Origin: Rhizobium sp. C1
Lineage (GTDB): Bacteria > Pseudomonadota > Alphaproteobacteria > Rhizobiales > Rhizobiaceae
Length of the DNA: 64,000 bases
Reading direction: 5' to 3'
Assembly (NCBI RefSeq): GCF_021026335.1
Contig: NZ_JAJNCY010000002.1
Coordinates: 186,001 to 250,000 of the forward strand
Part shown: piece by piece, positions 23,840 through 31,837 of the stretch
Layout of the letters: the number at the start of each line of letters is the position of its first letter
How positions within the stretch are numbered: the stretch's first letter is position 1
The notes under the pieces: model-generated
Told to the model about the DNA's origin: nothing
The model's database searches: none
What the model saw: the letters and a program-made list of their open reading frames with translations, nothing else
Program-made: the position numbers and the translations under genes

Positions 23840-25093
23840 ATGACCCAAGAAACCATGACCACCGCGCCGGAAATCAAGGCGGCGCCGGATGATGTGAATG
23901 CGGCTTTCGATACCTTCATGGAAGGCTTCGAGGCCTTCAAGGAGACGAATGACCGGCGGCTGGCCGAAATGGAAAAGAAGCAGGTCGCGGATGCGCTCAC
24001 CATCGAAAAGCTCGGCCGCATCGACAAGGCGATGGACGAGCAGAAGAAGCTTCTCGATCGCCTGGCGCTGAAGGGGGCGCGTCCGCCGCTTGGCCGGCCG
24101 GGCGCCTCGGCGGCCGACGCGCTGGAGCACAAGACGGCTTTTGAGGCCTATATCCGCCGCGGCGACGAGACGAACCTGCGCCAGATCGAGGCCAAGGCGA
24201 TGTCGATTGGCTCAGGCGCGGATGGCGGCTACACGGTGACGCCGGAACTCGATGCCGAAATCGGCCGCCGTCTCTCGGTCGTCTCGCCGATCCGCGCGCT
24301 GGCGACCGTGCGGCAGGTCTCGACCGCCGTGCTGAAGAAGCCCTTCGCGACCTCCGGCATGGCGACCGGCTGGGCCGGCGAAACGGCGGCGCGCCCGCAG
24401 ACGTCGAGCGCCCAGCTCGCCGAACTCGCGTTTCCGGTGATGGAGCTTTACGCCATGCCGGCGGCCACGCAGGCGCTGCTGGATGACAGCGCGGTCGATA
24501 TCGAAGCCTGGATGTCCTCCGAGATCGAAATTGCCTTTGCCGAGCAGGAGGGGGCGGCCTTCGTCAACGGCGATGGCGTCACGCAGCCGTCGGGCTTTCT
24601 CACCGCGCCGAAGGCGGCGGACGCCAGCTGGAGCTGGGGCAAGCTCGGCTATGTGACGACCGGCGTCTCGGGCGGTTTCGCCGCCTCCGGCGCATCGGAT
24701 GTGCTGATCGATACGATTTACGCGCTGAAGGCCGGCTATCGCCAGAATGCCTCGATCGTGATGAACCGCAAGACGCAGAACCAGATCCGCCGCTTCAAGG
24801 ACGCCAACGGCAACTATCTCTGGCTGCCGCCGACCGGCCCCGGCCAGCCGGCCAGCCTCATGGGCTATCCGGTGGTGGAGGCGGAAGACATGCCGAATAT
24901 CGGCGCGGACAGTTTCTCCATCGCCATCGGCGACTTCCGTGCCGGCTATCTCGTCGTCGATCGCCTCGGCGTCCGCGTGCTGCGCGATCCCTATTCCGCC
25001 AAGCCCTACGTGCTGTTCTACACGACCAAGCGCGTCGGCGGGGGGGTGCAGAACTTCGAGGCGATCAAGCTGGTCAAGTTCGGCACGGCGTGA
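23840..25093 (+). CDS. GTA major capsid protein (gp5), HK97 fold
   Basis: A 417-residue capsid subunit. The first 110 residues are a charged helical scaffold-like delta domain (RRLAEMEKKQVADALTIEKL), removed by the prohead protease in relatives. The mature part has GSGADGGYTVTPELDAEIGR, SPIRALATVRQVS, ASIVMNRKTQNQIRRFKDAN and PVVEAEDMPNIGADSFSIAI, all standard for HK97-type capsids. The ATG at 23840 is favoured over 23834 because AAAAGGAAA is then correctly spaced. It is preceded by a terminator, so it probably has its own promoter or depends on read-through. Confidence 0.96.
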   Translation: MTQETMTTAPEIKAAPDDVNAAFDTFMEGFEAFKETNDRRLAEMEKKQVADALTIEKLGRIDKAMDEQKKLLDRLALKGARPPLGRPGASAADALEHKTAFEAYIRRGDETNLRQIEAKAMSIGSGADGGYTVTPELDAEIGRRLSVVSPIRALATVRQVSTAVLKKPFATSGMATGWAGETAARPQTSSAQLAELAFPVMELYAMPAATQALLDDSAVDIEAWMSSEIEIAFAEQEGAAFVNGDGVTQPSGFLTAPKAADASWSWGKLGYVTTGVSGGFAASGASDVLIDTIYALKAGYRQNASIVMNRKTQNQIRRFKDANGNYLWLPPTGPGQPASLMGYPVVEAEDMPNIGADSFSIAIGDFRAGYLVVDRLGVRVLRDPYSAKPYVLFYTTKRVGGGVQNFEAIKLVKFGTA

Positions 25094-25113
25094 TGTAGCG
25101 CCTAACCGCCCCG

Positions 25114-25301
25114 CCCCCCCTCTCTTGCAAAATCTACGACTTAGGCTTCGCCTAAGACCGTGATTTTGCTTTCTCCCCCACCAAGGGGGAGATGGGGATG
25201 ATGCCGTTCCCTCTCGCTCCAATCTCCACCCTGGTGGGGGAGAAAGCGATTTCGATGGCTTAGCCGCAGGCTAAACATCAGAAATCGCAAGAGAGGGGGC
25301 G
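25114..25301. repeat. Long imperfect inverted repeat between capsid and connector genes
   Basis: The left end CCCCCCTCTCTTGCAAAATC and the right end GAAATCGCAAGAGAGGGGG are inverted copies. Inside are hairpins ACTTAGGCTTCGCCTAAG and GGCTTAGCCGCAGGCTAAAC, and two CTCCC..GGGAG arms. The whole 190-base element could fold back on itself. It fills the gap between the capsid and connector genes. Confidence 0.8.
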
Positions 25302-25344
25302 GCCACGCATTGAACCCCGAAGTTCAAGAAATATTCGAGGCCCC

Positions 25345-25914
25345 ATGACCCACGCCATCATCACGCCACCCGCTGCCGAGCCGCTGACGCTTGCGGAGGT
25401 GAAAACGCATTTGCGCCTCGACGGCAGCGCGGAAGATGCGCTTCTCGCCAGCCTCGCCGTCGCCGCCCGGCAATATCTGGAAGCGACCACCGGTCTTGCC
25501 CTGATCACCCAGCGACTTCGCTTCTACCGCGACGACTGGCCGGCGGATGGCTTGATTCAACTTGCCATCGCGCCGCTGCAAAGCCTTGAAAGCGTGACGG
25601 TTTACGACGCGGCCGGCAATCCGTTGGCTGTGGCGTTGACTGGTCATGTGCTGGATTCCGCCGCAAGCCCCGCGCGTCTCTTCCTGCCCGCGCAGCCGCC
25701 GACGAGCCGGCCGCTCAACGGCATCGAAATCGACGTTACGGCCGGCTTCGGCAATACCGGCGCCGACGTGCCGGATACGCTGAAGCGGGCCATGCTGATG
25801 CATGTGGCGCTGATGTACGAGCTACGCGGCGCGATCCCCTCCGAAATGCAGCCCGCCGCCATTCCCGCCGGCTATGACCGGCTGGTTTCGCCCTATCGGC
25901 CGGTGAGGCTCTGA
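25345..25914 (+). CDS. GTA head-tail connector (gp6)
   Basis: A 189-residue protein with the phage gp6/adaptor pattern: PLTLAEVKTHLRLDGSAEDA, LLASLAVAARQYLEATTGLA, LITQRLRFYRDDWPADG and IEIDVTAGFGNTGADVPDTL followed by KRAMLMHVALMYELRG. It forms the ring below the portal that joins head and tail. Order and length match the GTA adaptor. It is followed after 3 bases by the head closure gene. Confidence 0.93.
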   Translation: MTHAIITPPAAEPLTLAEVKTHLRLDGSAEDALLASLAVAARQYLEATTGLALITQRLRFYRDDWPADGLIQLAIAPLQSLESVTVYDAAGNPLAVALTGHVLDSAASPARLFLPAQPPTSRPLNGIEIDVTAGFGNTGADVPDTLKRAMLMHVALMYELRGAIPSEMQPAAIPAGYDRLVSPYRPVRL

Positions 25915-25917
25915 GCC

Positions 25918-26253
25918 ATGAACATGACCTTTCTCGACCCCGGCCAGTTCACCGCCCGTCTCGACCTCGAAGCGGCCACGCCAACGCCCGACGGGCAGGG
26001 CGGCGCGGCGCTCGCCTGGACGGTCGCCGCTTCCCTCTGGGCCCGCATCGAGCCGACGAGCTTCACCTTCACCGAGACGGCAGGGCAGATGCGCGGGCAA
26101 TTGACGCACCGCATCTGGATCCGCGCCCGCCAAGATGTGGCTGAGGGGATGCGTTTCCGAAAAGGGGCGCGCGTCTTCACCATCCGCGCTGTCCGTGACC
26201 CGGACGAGACCGGCCGCTATCTGGTCTGTCTCTGCGAGGAGGGCGCGCTATGA
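25918..26253 (+). CDS. GTA head closure protein (gp7)
   Basis: A 111-residue protein with LDPGQFTARLDLEAATPTPD, SLWARIEPTSFTFTETAGQM and THRIWIRARQDVAEGMRFRK, followed by GARVFTIRAVRDPDETGRYL. This is the head-tail joining/stopper pattern (SPP1 gp16-like). It is tightly packed, starting 3 bases after gp6 and overlapping the next gene by four bases. Confidence 0.9.
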   Translation: MNMTFLDPGQFTARLDLEAATPTPDGQGGAALAWTVAASLWARIEPTSFTFTETAGQMRGQLTHRIWIRARQDVAEGMRFRKGARVFTIRAVRDPDETGRYLVCLCEEGAL

Positions 26254-26663
26254 CCGATCTGCAATCCGCCCTTTCTGTCGCCATCGTCGCCGCACTCAAC
26301 GCCAATGCAGCGCTGACCGCCATCATCGGCGCGAACGCCATCCACGACCGCCTGCTCACCAGGGCGGCCATGCCCTACATCGTCCTGCGCGACATCACGT
26401 CTACCGAGTGGGGCGCTGACAATGACGGCGGGCTGGAACATCAGATATCGCTCGACGCCTGGTCATCGCTCGCTGGTCATCGGGAGGCGCAGGCGATCGC
26501 CGGCCTGATCCGGGGGAGCCTCGACAATGCGCCATTGACGCTCTCCGGCGGTGTGACGCTGGTCAGTCTTCTGCATGTGAAGACCCGGACGCGGCGGGAA
26601 GCGAAGACGGATGCGCATGTGGCGGAGATGGTCTTTCGGGCGGTGACGGTTGGAACAGGCTAG
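26250..26663 (+). CDS. GTA tail terminator (gp8), DUF3168
   Basis: A 137-residue protein with the DUF3168 pattern: AALNANAALTAIIGANAIHD, PYIVLRDITSTEWGADNDGG, EHQISLDAWSSLAGHREAQA and IAGLIRGSLDN. In related particles this protein caps the tail tube next to the head. Its stop TAG at 26661-26663 shares the palindromic CTAG with the stop of the antisense MFS gene. Confidence 0.92.
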   Translation: MTDLQSALSVAIVAALNANAALTAIIGANAIHDRLLTRAAMPYIVLRDITSTEWGADNDGGLEHQISLDAWSSLAGHREAQAIAGLIRGSLDNAPLTLSGGVTLVSLLHVKTRTRREAKTDAHVAEMVFRAVTVGTG

Positions 26664-27979
26664 GCGGTAGCCGACAGGTCTGCCCGCGCCCTCAAAAGCA
26701 TCAGCCCCGCCATGCTTAGGCAGGTGAGGAAGGTGAGCGTCAGCGCGAGCGCGATCACACCGGACAGGCCGAAATTCTCCATCATGGCCGCGAAGATGAC
26801 GGGCGAGAGGGCCGAGGCGATGTTTTGCGGTAGCGCCACATTGCTCGACATCGTCGCAAAGTCCTCCCGCGTGAAGAAGGAGAGCGGCAGTAGCGCGCGG
26901 GCGACCGCCGCGACACCCGATCCCGCGCCGTAGAGCAGCACGAAGATCAGCGGCACGGCGAAGGGCGAGGCCGGGAAGGCGGCGAGCAGCAGGAAGGAGC
27001 AGAACATGGCGGCGCTGGCGGCAAGGCCTGAGGCGACGGGCGAGGTGCGGTCTCCGGCGACCAGGTCGGCGAGACGCGCCGAAATGCCGATGACGCCGCG
27101 CAACGACGCGAGCGTCAGTGCAAGGCCGGGGGTGGCGCCGGCAAGCTTCAGCAATTCGATCAGCGAGGCCGAAACGCCGAACGAGGTCAGGCTGTTGAGG
27201 CTGGAGGCCGAGGCAATCAGGAGAAACGCTCGCAGCCGGTCGCGTGCATTGAGATTCGGCAGCGGCTTTGAAGCAGCTTCAGCGGAGGCCGTCAGAGCAG
27301 CCGCGTCGCCGCGTGCGGGCAGGCCGAACATGTGAAGCGGCACGAGCAGGACAATGTGGGCCACAGCGGCCATCTGCAAGGTGGCGCGCCAACCGATGGC
27401 GCTTTCGGCAAAGCTCAAGATCGGCCAGAACAGCGCCGAGGAGAGACCGGTGAAAATCATCAGCGTACCGATCGTCCGCTTGGCGGCCGCGCCCTCGCGT
27501 TCGACGACCGCGGTATTGGCCGAGACCGACAGCGCGCAGGTGCCGCCAAGTCCGATGATCAGCCAGGCGGCGAAATAGCTGACCGGCCCTTGCGACAGCG
27601 ACAAAACCGTCAGCCCAGATGCCATCAGAACCGACCCCAGCGCCATGACGCGCGCCGCGCCAAGCGTCACGAGAAACCGCCCGGCGCGCGGGCTTGCCAG
27701 CGCCATGACGATCATCATCGCTGTCAGCCCGCCGAAGATGGTCTCGAAGGGAAGGCCAAGATCCCGCTCCATCGCCCGCCCGAGCACGGAGGGCATGTCG
27801 AATGTCGTTCCCCAGCCGATGAGCTGCGAGATGGAGAGCGCCGCGATGAGGTGCACTTTCGAGAACGGTGCAGGGCGATGCGGGGCGGAGACGGGGGAAA
27901 CGGACAAGAGACGGCCTGCGGAATGGATACGAGACGGGATCGAGATGACGAGAGCACACTGGCCGCTCAACGTGAACAT
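26660..27979 (-). CDS. MFS transporter, antisense insertion in the GTA cluster
   Basis: A major facilitator membrane protein with about twelve helices, about 439 residues from the ATG at 27979. Clear segments are IAALSISQLIGWGTTFDMPS, YFAAWLIIGLGGTCALSVSA, and LIFVLLYGAGSGVAAVARAL with LLPLSFFTREDF. It resembles transporters of the YbfB/monocarboxylate type; substrate unknown. The first 40 residues before ISQLIGWG look poorly hydrophobic, and a TTG near residue 25 is another possible start. It lies on the opposite strand between tail terminator and major tail protein genes, where GTA clusters normally have nothing, so it is probably a later insertion. Confidence 0.85.
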   Translation of the reverse strand: MFTLSGQCALVISIPSRIHSAGRLLSVSPVSAPHRPAPFSKVHLIAALSISQLIGWGTTFDMPSVLGRAMERDLGLPFETIFGGLTAMMIVMALASPRAGRFLVTLGAARVMALGSVLMASGLTVLSLSQGPVSYFAAWLIIGLGGTCALSVSANTAVVEREGAAAKRTIGTLMIFTGLSSALFWPILSFAESAIGWRATLQMAAVAHIVLLVPLHMFGLPARGDAAALTASAEAASKPLPNLNARDRLRAFLLIASASSLNSLTSFGVSASLIELLKLAGATPGLALTLASLRGVIGISARLADLVAGDRTSPVASGLAASAAMFCSFLLLAAFPASPFAVPLIFVLLYGAGSGVAAVARALLPLSFFTREDFATMSSNVALPQNIASALSPVIFAAMMENFGLSGVIALALTLTFLTCLSMAGLMLLRARADLSATA

Positions 27980-28021
27980 AATATGAACATATAGCACGGG
28001 AAATCGCGAAAGGAAACTGCC

Positions 28022-28435
28022 ATGACCGCGCAAAAGGGCCGCGATCTGCTTCTGAAAGTCTTCAACACGACGGGCTCCGCCTATGTCACCGTGGCGGGTC
28101 TGCGTTCCCGCAAGCTTGCCTTCAATGCGAGCCAGGTCGACGTGACGGATGCGGAAAGCGCCGGGCGCTGGCGCGAGCTTCTGGCGGGCGCGGGCGTCAA
28201 CCGCGCCTCGCTGTCCGGCTCCGGCCTCTTCAAGGATCAGGCCTCGGACGAGCTGGTGCGCAGCGCCTTCTTCTCCGGCGCGATCCTCAACTGGCAGGTT
28301 GTCATTCCGGATTTCGGCACGGTGACGGGGCCGTTCCAGATCGCGGCGCTGGAATATTCCGGCCAGTATAATGGCGAGGTTCTGTTCGACCTCTCGCTGG
28401 AATCGGCCGGCCAGCTGACCTTCGGAGCACTGTGA
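28022..28435 (+). CDS. GTA major tail protein (gp9), TP901-1 family
   Basis: A 137-residue tail tube subunit: MTAQKGRDLLLKVFNTTGSA, YVTVAGLRSRKLAFNASQVD, VTDAESAGRWRELLAGAGV and FKDQASDELVRSAFFSGAIL, followed by YSGQYNGEVLFDLSLESAG. These blocks define the TP901-1-like major tail family. It is divergent from the MFS gene across about 40 bases, which must contain both leaders, and its stop overlaps the next start by one base. Confidence 0.94.
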   Translation: MTAQKGRDLLLKVFNTTGSAYVTVAGLRSRKLAFNASQVDVTDAESAGRWRELLAGAGVNRASLSGSGLFKDQASDELVRSAFFSGAILNWQVVIPDFGTVTGPFQIAALEYSGQYNGEVLFDLSLESAGQLTFGAL

Positions 28436-28851
28436 TGGAGCGCTTCGGCAAGGGCCGCGCCAACCGCCGGCGCGGCGAGATCGAGGCGATGATCGGCGGC
28501 GAGCGGCGCGTGCTCTGTCTGACGCTGGGCGGTCTTGCCGAGCTGGAAACGGCTTTCGGCGCGGAGAGCCTGAACGATCTCGCCGCCCGCTTCTCGACCG
28601 GCCGGCTGAAGGCCGCCGACATGATCCGCATCATCGGCGCAGGGCTTCGCGGCGGTGGCAATCTGCTGTCGGATGAGGATGTCGGCGAGATGGAGATCGA
28701 GGGCGGATTGGCGGGTGCCGCGCGGATCGTGGCGGAACTCCTGCTCTCGGCCTTCGGGCCGCAAGGTGGAGACCTGGGGCCACCTTCCTCGCTGGCGGCA
28801 TCGCAAGCGGTTGGGCAGGCTCTGAGCGAGAGCAACACGCCACACCCTTGA
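28435..28851 (+). CDS. GTA gp10, tail assembly chaperone family
   Basis: A 138-residue protein with MERFGKGRANRRRGEIEAMI, GGERRVLCLTLGGLAELETA, FGAESLNDLAARFSTGRLKA and IRIIGAGLRGGG, the GTA-TAC pattern. It is the first of two chaperone-type genes between major tail and tape measure, as expected. Its ATG overlaps the gp9 stop by one base. Confidence 0.88.
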   Translation: MERFGKGRANRRRGEIEAMIGGERRVLCLTLGGLAELETAFGAESLNDLAARFSTGRLKAADMIRIIGAGLRGGGNLLSDEDVGEMEIEGGLAGAARIVAELLLSAFGPQGGDLGPPSSLAASQAVGQALSESNTPHP

Positions 28852-29066
28852 GCGCCGCAGCGGAACAGGTGGCGCAGCCCCGCGCGTTTCCCTGGCGCGA
28901 GGCGATCCATGCCGGCCTCTTCCTGCTGCGGCTTTCCCCCCGCGATTTCTGGGCGCTGACGCCCATCGAGTTCCACGCCGTCACCGGCGGGCTCGGCCCG
29001 CGCTTTGATCTGCCGCTGAAAGACCTGATGGCGCGCTATCCGGACCTGAAGGAGCATGACACATGA
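28848..29066 (+). CDS. GTA gp10.1-type small tail chaperone (rcc01693 family)
   Basis: A 72-residue protein beginning at TTG 28848, overlapping the gp10 stop by four bases. It reads PFxWREAIHAGLFLLRLSPR-type sequence (AFPWREAIHAGLFLL), then DFWALTPIEFHAVTGGLGPR, the pattern of the small TAC protein found between gp10 and the tape measure in Rhodobacter-type GTAs. The next gene overlaps it by four bases. Confidence 0.85.
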   Translation: MSAAAEQVAQPRAFPWREAIHAGLFLLRLSPRDFWALTPIEFHAVTGGLGPRFDLPLKDLMARYPDLKEHDT

Positions 29067-29671
29067 CCGATCCGACCCTCCCCAATGCTCAAGGCAGCCT
29101 CGACACGACCGCCCTCGATCAGGCGATGACGCAGCTCGAGGCGCGCTCGAAATCCTTTGGCGCGGCGCTTTCTTCGGCGCTGAAGTCGGCGAGCGTCGAT
29201 GGCAAGAGCCTCGAAGATGTGCTCAAAAGCCTCGGCAACCGCATCACCGATATCGCGCTCTCCGCCGGCATGAGGCCGCTGGAAAATCTCGTCAACAGTG
29301 CGGCCGGCAGCCTGACCTCCAGTCTCACGGGCAGCCTCTCCGGCGGTCTCTCCAGCCTGCTCGGCTTCGCCAAGGGCGGCGTTCCCGGTGCCATCCAGCC
29401 CTTCGCCGCCGGCGGCATCGTTTCCGCACCCACCTACTTCCCGATGGGCGACGGGTTCGGCCTGATGGGCGAGGCGGGCTCCGAAGCCATCCTCCCCCTC
29501 AAACGCGGCCCCGACGGTCGCCTCGGCGTCGCCGCCGGTGCCGGCGGAGCGGCGAGCCAGACCATCGTCTTCAACGTCTCCACCCCCGACGCCGGCAGCT
29601 TCCGCAAATCCGAAGCACAGGTGTCGGCCATGCTGACGCGCGCGACGGCGCGGGGGAGGCGCGGGGTGTGA
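29063..29671 (+). CDS. GTA tail tape measure protein (gp11), short
   Basis: A 202-residue protein, short as in GTAs. It contains ALDQAMTQLEARSKSFGAAL, an Ala/Ser/Gly-rich membrane-like centre with SLTSSLTGSLSGGLSSLLGF, and AKGGVPGAIQPFAAGGIVSA then GEAGSEAILPLKRG, the conserved tail-fold of tape measure proteins. It sets tail length or delivers DNA through the envelope. It overlaps gp10.1 by four bases and is followed by a RIME-like element. Confidence 0.9.
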   Translation: MTDPTLPNAQGSLDTTALDQAMTQLEARSKSFGAALSSALKSASVDGKSLEDVLKSLGNRITDIALSAGMRPLENLVNSAAGSLTSSLTGSLSGGLSSLLGFAKGGVPGAIQPFAAGGIVSAPTYFPMGDGFGLMGEAGSEAILPLKRGPDGRLGVAAGAGGAASQTIVFNVSTPDAGSFRKSEAQVSAMLTRATARGRRGV

Positions 29672-29714
29672 GGGTGGCTCCTCTCCCCTCTATTGTGGGC
29701 GCCAATTCTCCTCC

Positions 29715-29854
29715 GTCATCCCGGCCTTGAGCCGGGATCCAGCCAGCCCGCGTCTGCGGGCTGAGAGGAATCTTCTCTAACTTCCCCGTCGAAAGATGAG
29801 TCCTTGCGCGATGGACATCGCGCGCTGGATACCGGGTCAAGCCCGGTATGACGG
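29715..29854. repeat. RIME-like mosaic element, copy 2
   Basis: GTCATCCCGGCCTTGAGCCGG to ACCGGGTCAAGCCCGGTATG, with inner hairpins AGCCCGCGTCTGCGGGCTGA and GCGCGATGGACATCGCGC. Same plan and orientation as the copy at 17685. Confidence 0.82.
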
Positions 29855-29900
29855 AGCCTTGTATGGCCCCCGTGTCGTTCCTCTCGGTTCCGCATCGTAA

Positions 29901-29975
29901 CCCCCTCACCAAGCTCGCCAAGCCAATCGCCTCCGGCTCTTGGGGCGAGCTATCCTCTCCCACAGGGGGAGAGGA
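29901..29975. repeat. Mosaic repeat module before gp12
   Basis: CCCCTCACCAAGCTCGCCAAG, then GGCTCTTGGGGCGAGC and CCTCTCCCACAGGGGGAGAGG. The same order of sub-blocks occurs in the right half of the 16654 element, so these are copies of one module. Confidence 0.72.
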
Positions 29976-29989
29976 GAAAAGGACACATC

Positions 29990-30628
29990 ATGACCTCCTT
30001 CCATGAGGTCCGTTTCCCCTTGCGGCTGGCGCTTGGCGTCAGTGGCGGGCCGGAGCGGATGACGGATATCGTCAATCTTTCCAATGGGCGCGAGGCGCGC
30101 AATGCGCGGTGGCGTTCGTCCAGGCGGAGTTACGATGCGGGCTCGGGCATTCGCTCGGTGGCCGATCTTTATGCGGTGCTGGCCTTCTTCGAGGCGCGGT
30201 CGGGCGAGCTTTACGGGTTTCGCTTTCGCGATCCGGTGGATCATCAGTCCTGTCCACCGGGGCAGACGGTGACACCGACGGATCAGGTGATCGGGGCGGG
30301 CGACGGAGTGACGGCGGGCTTTCAGCTCGTGAAAGCCTATGCCGACGCCGGGGCGTCGGTTACGCGCGTGATTGCCAAGCCGGTGGCGGGCTCGGTGCGT
30401 GTGGCGGTCAATGGTGTGGAGCAGGCGGCGGGGCGGTTTGCGGTCGATGCGACGACCGGGCGCGTGACCTTCGCCAGCGGCTTCATTCCACCCGCCGGGG
30501 CCATCGTGCAGGCGGGCTTCGAGTTCGACGTGCCGGTGCGCTTCGCGGTGAGCCGCATCGATATCGATCTCTCCGCCTTCAATGCGGGGCGCATTCCCGC
30601 CATTCCGCTGATCGAGGTTTTGCCATGA
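29990..30628 (+). CDS. GTA gp12, DUF2460 distal tail protein
   Basis: A 212-residue protein with FHEVRFPLRLALGVSGGPER, TDIVNLSNGREARNARWRSS, YAVLAFFEARSGELYGFRFR and DPVDHQSCPPGQTVTPTDQV, the DUF2460 signature. It forms part of the distal tail in GTA particles. Its stop overlaps the start of gp13 (ATGA). It follows 320 bases of repeat sequence after the tape measure gene. Confidence 0.94.
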   Translation: MTSFHEVRFPLRLALGVSGGPERMTDIVNLSNGREARNARWRSSRRSYDAGSGIRSVADLYAVLAFFEARSGELYGFRFRDPVDHQSCPPGQTVTPTDQVIGAGDGVTAGFQLVKAYADAGASVTRVIAKPVAGSVRVAVNGVEQAAGRFAVDATTGRVTFASGFIPPAGAIVQAGFEFDVPVRFAVSRIDIDLSAFNAGRIPAIPLIEVLP

Positions 30629-31503
30629 GAGTGCTGCAGCCCGCGCTGAGGGCGCATATCGACACCGGCGCGACAACGCTCTGCCGCTGCTGGCGCGTCA
30701 CGCGGCGCGACGGAACCGTGCTGGGTTTTACCGAACATGATGCCGATCTGACGGTGGACCACACACGCTTTCTCGCCGCCAGCGGCTTTTCGGCCAGCGA
30801 AGCGGAAACGGCGCTGGGGTTGGCTGCGCCGAATGGCGAGGTGGCCGGAGCGTTTTCGTCGGAGGCGATTGCGGACAGCGATCTCGAGCGTGGGCGTTAC
30901 GACGGCGCGCGGGTCGAGGTTCTGCTGGTCAATTGGGCCGATCCGGCGCAATTCCTGCTCGAACATGTGCGCGAGATCGGAGAGGTGACGCGGACCGACA
31001 ACAGTTTCCGGGCGGAGCTGCGCGGACTGGCGGCCCGGCTCGACCAGCCGACGGGACGCGTCTATGGCCGGCGCTGCGATGCACGGCTGGGCGATGGGCG
31101 CTGCGGCGTCAGTCTGGCGGCGTTCAAGGCGATGGGGGAGATTGTTGCGGCCGATACCTTGCAGGTGAGCGTGTCAGGCATTTCGGGCTTCGCGAGCGGC
31201 TGGTTCGCCTTCGGCGTCCTGACCTTCACAAGCGGGACGCTTGCCGGCCGTGCAGTGGATATCGGCGGGCATCAGGCCGGCGATCCGGCGCGCCTCAGCT
31301 TCTGGCTGCCGCTGCCCGAAAGCGCGATGCCGGGCGACACATTCGAGATCGTCGCCGGCTGTGACAAGGCCTTTTCGACCTGCAGGGCCAAGTTCGGCAA
31401 TGCACTCAATTTTCAGGGCTTCCCGCACATGCCGGGCTCGGATTTCGCCTACAGCTATGTGAGCGGCGCGACGACACATGACGGGTCGGTGCTGGTGGCG
31501 TGA
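30625..31503 (+). CDS. GTA gp13, DUF2163 tail hub protein
   Basis: A 292-residue protein: LRAHIDTGATTLCRCWRVTR, GTVLGFTEHDADLTVDHTRF, YDGARVEVLLVNWADPAQFL and RGLAARLDQPTGRVYGRRCD, then TCRAKFGNALNFQGFPHMPG with the cysteines of this family. In the R. capsulatus GTA this iron-sulfur type hub protein links the baseplate parts. The ATG at 30625 overlaps the gp12 stop by four bases. Confidence 0.94.
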   Translation: MRVLQPALRAHIDTGATTLCRCWRVTRRDGTVLGFTEHDADLTVDHTRFLAASGFSASEAETALGLAAPNGEVAGAFSSEAIADSDLERGRYDGARVEVLLVNWADPAQFLLEHVREIGEVTRTDNSFRAELRGLAARLDQPTGRVYGRRCDARLGDGRCGVSLAAFKAMGEIVAADTLQVSVSGISGFASGWFAFGVLTFTSGTLAGRAVDIGGHQAGDPARLSFWLPLPESAMPGDTFEIVAGCDKAFSTCRAKFGNALNFQGFPHMPGSDFAYSYVSGATTHDGSVLVA

Positions 31504-31529
31504 GGTGACGTCCTCTGCGCTCGAGGATG

Positions 31530-31598
31530 TCCTCGTCCCCTGCGGGAGAGGAAGCGACGTCAACATCTTGGCTTCAGCCAAATGTTGGCAATCGCAGG
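31530..31598. repeat. Mosaic repeat module after gp13
   Basis: GTCCCCTGCGGGAGAGGAAG followed by CAACATCTTGGCTTCAGCCAAATGTTG, a hairpin with the same layout as that at 16683 (CTTAGCTTTAGCTAAG) but different arms. Confidence 0.55.
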
Positions 31599-31605
31599 TT
31601 ATGGC

Positions 31606-31725
31606 TCAGCGTCCTGCCTTCTGGCGGAAGCCGAGCATATTGAGAAGCGAGGCGCGTTCGGGCGCGGAAATCAGGAAGAAGCCGGCAAAGACCAGGCTGA
31701 CGATGATGAGCGTCTGCAACGACAT
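31606..31725 (-). CDS. Candidate 39-residue membrane microprotein
   Basis: An ATG at 31725 opens a 39-codon frame ending TGA at 31608-31606: MSLQTLIIVSLVFAGFFLIS, then APERASLLNMLGFRQKAGR. One membrane helix is followed by a short basic tail. It is antisense to the GTA genes, in the 334-base gap between gp13 and the peptidase gene, which otherwise holds only a repeat. No ribosome site is strong. It may be a real small protein or chance. Confidence 0.4.
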   Translation of the reverse strand: MSLQTLIIVSLVFAGFFLISAPERASLLNMLGFRQKAGR

Positions 31726-31837
31726 GTGCGATCCCCAAATACAGACAAGATACTCTCTGTAATCGCGATGAAGTCGTTAGGTTCCCTCTCTTCTTCACCG
31801 TTAATGATTTTTTTACACTAATCTGCCTGAACGGGAA

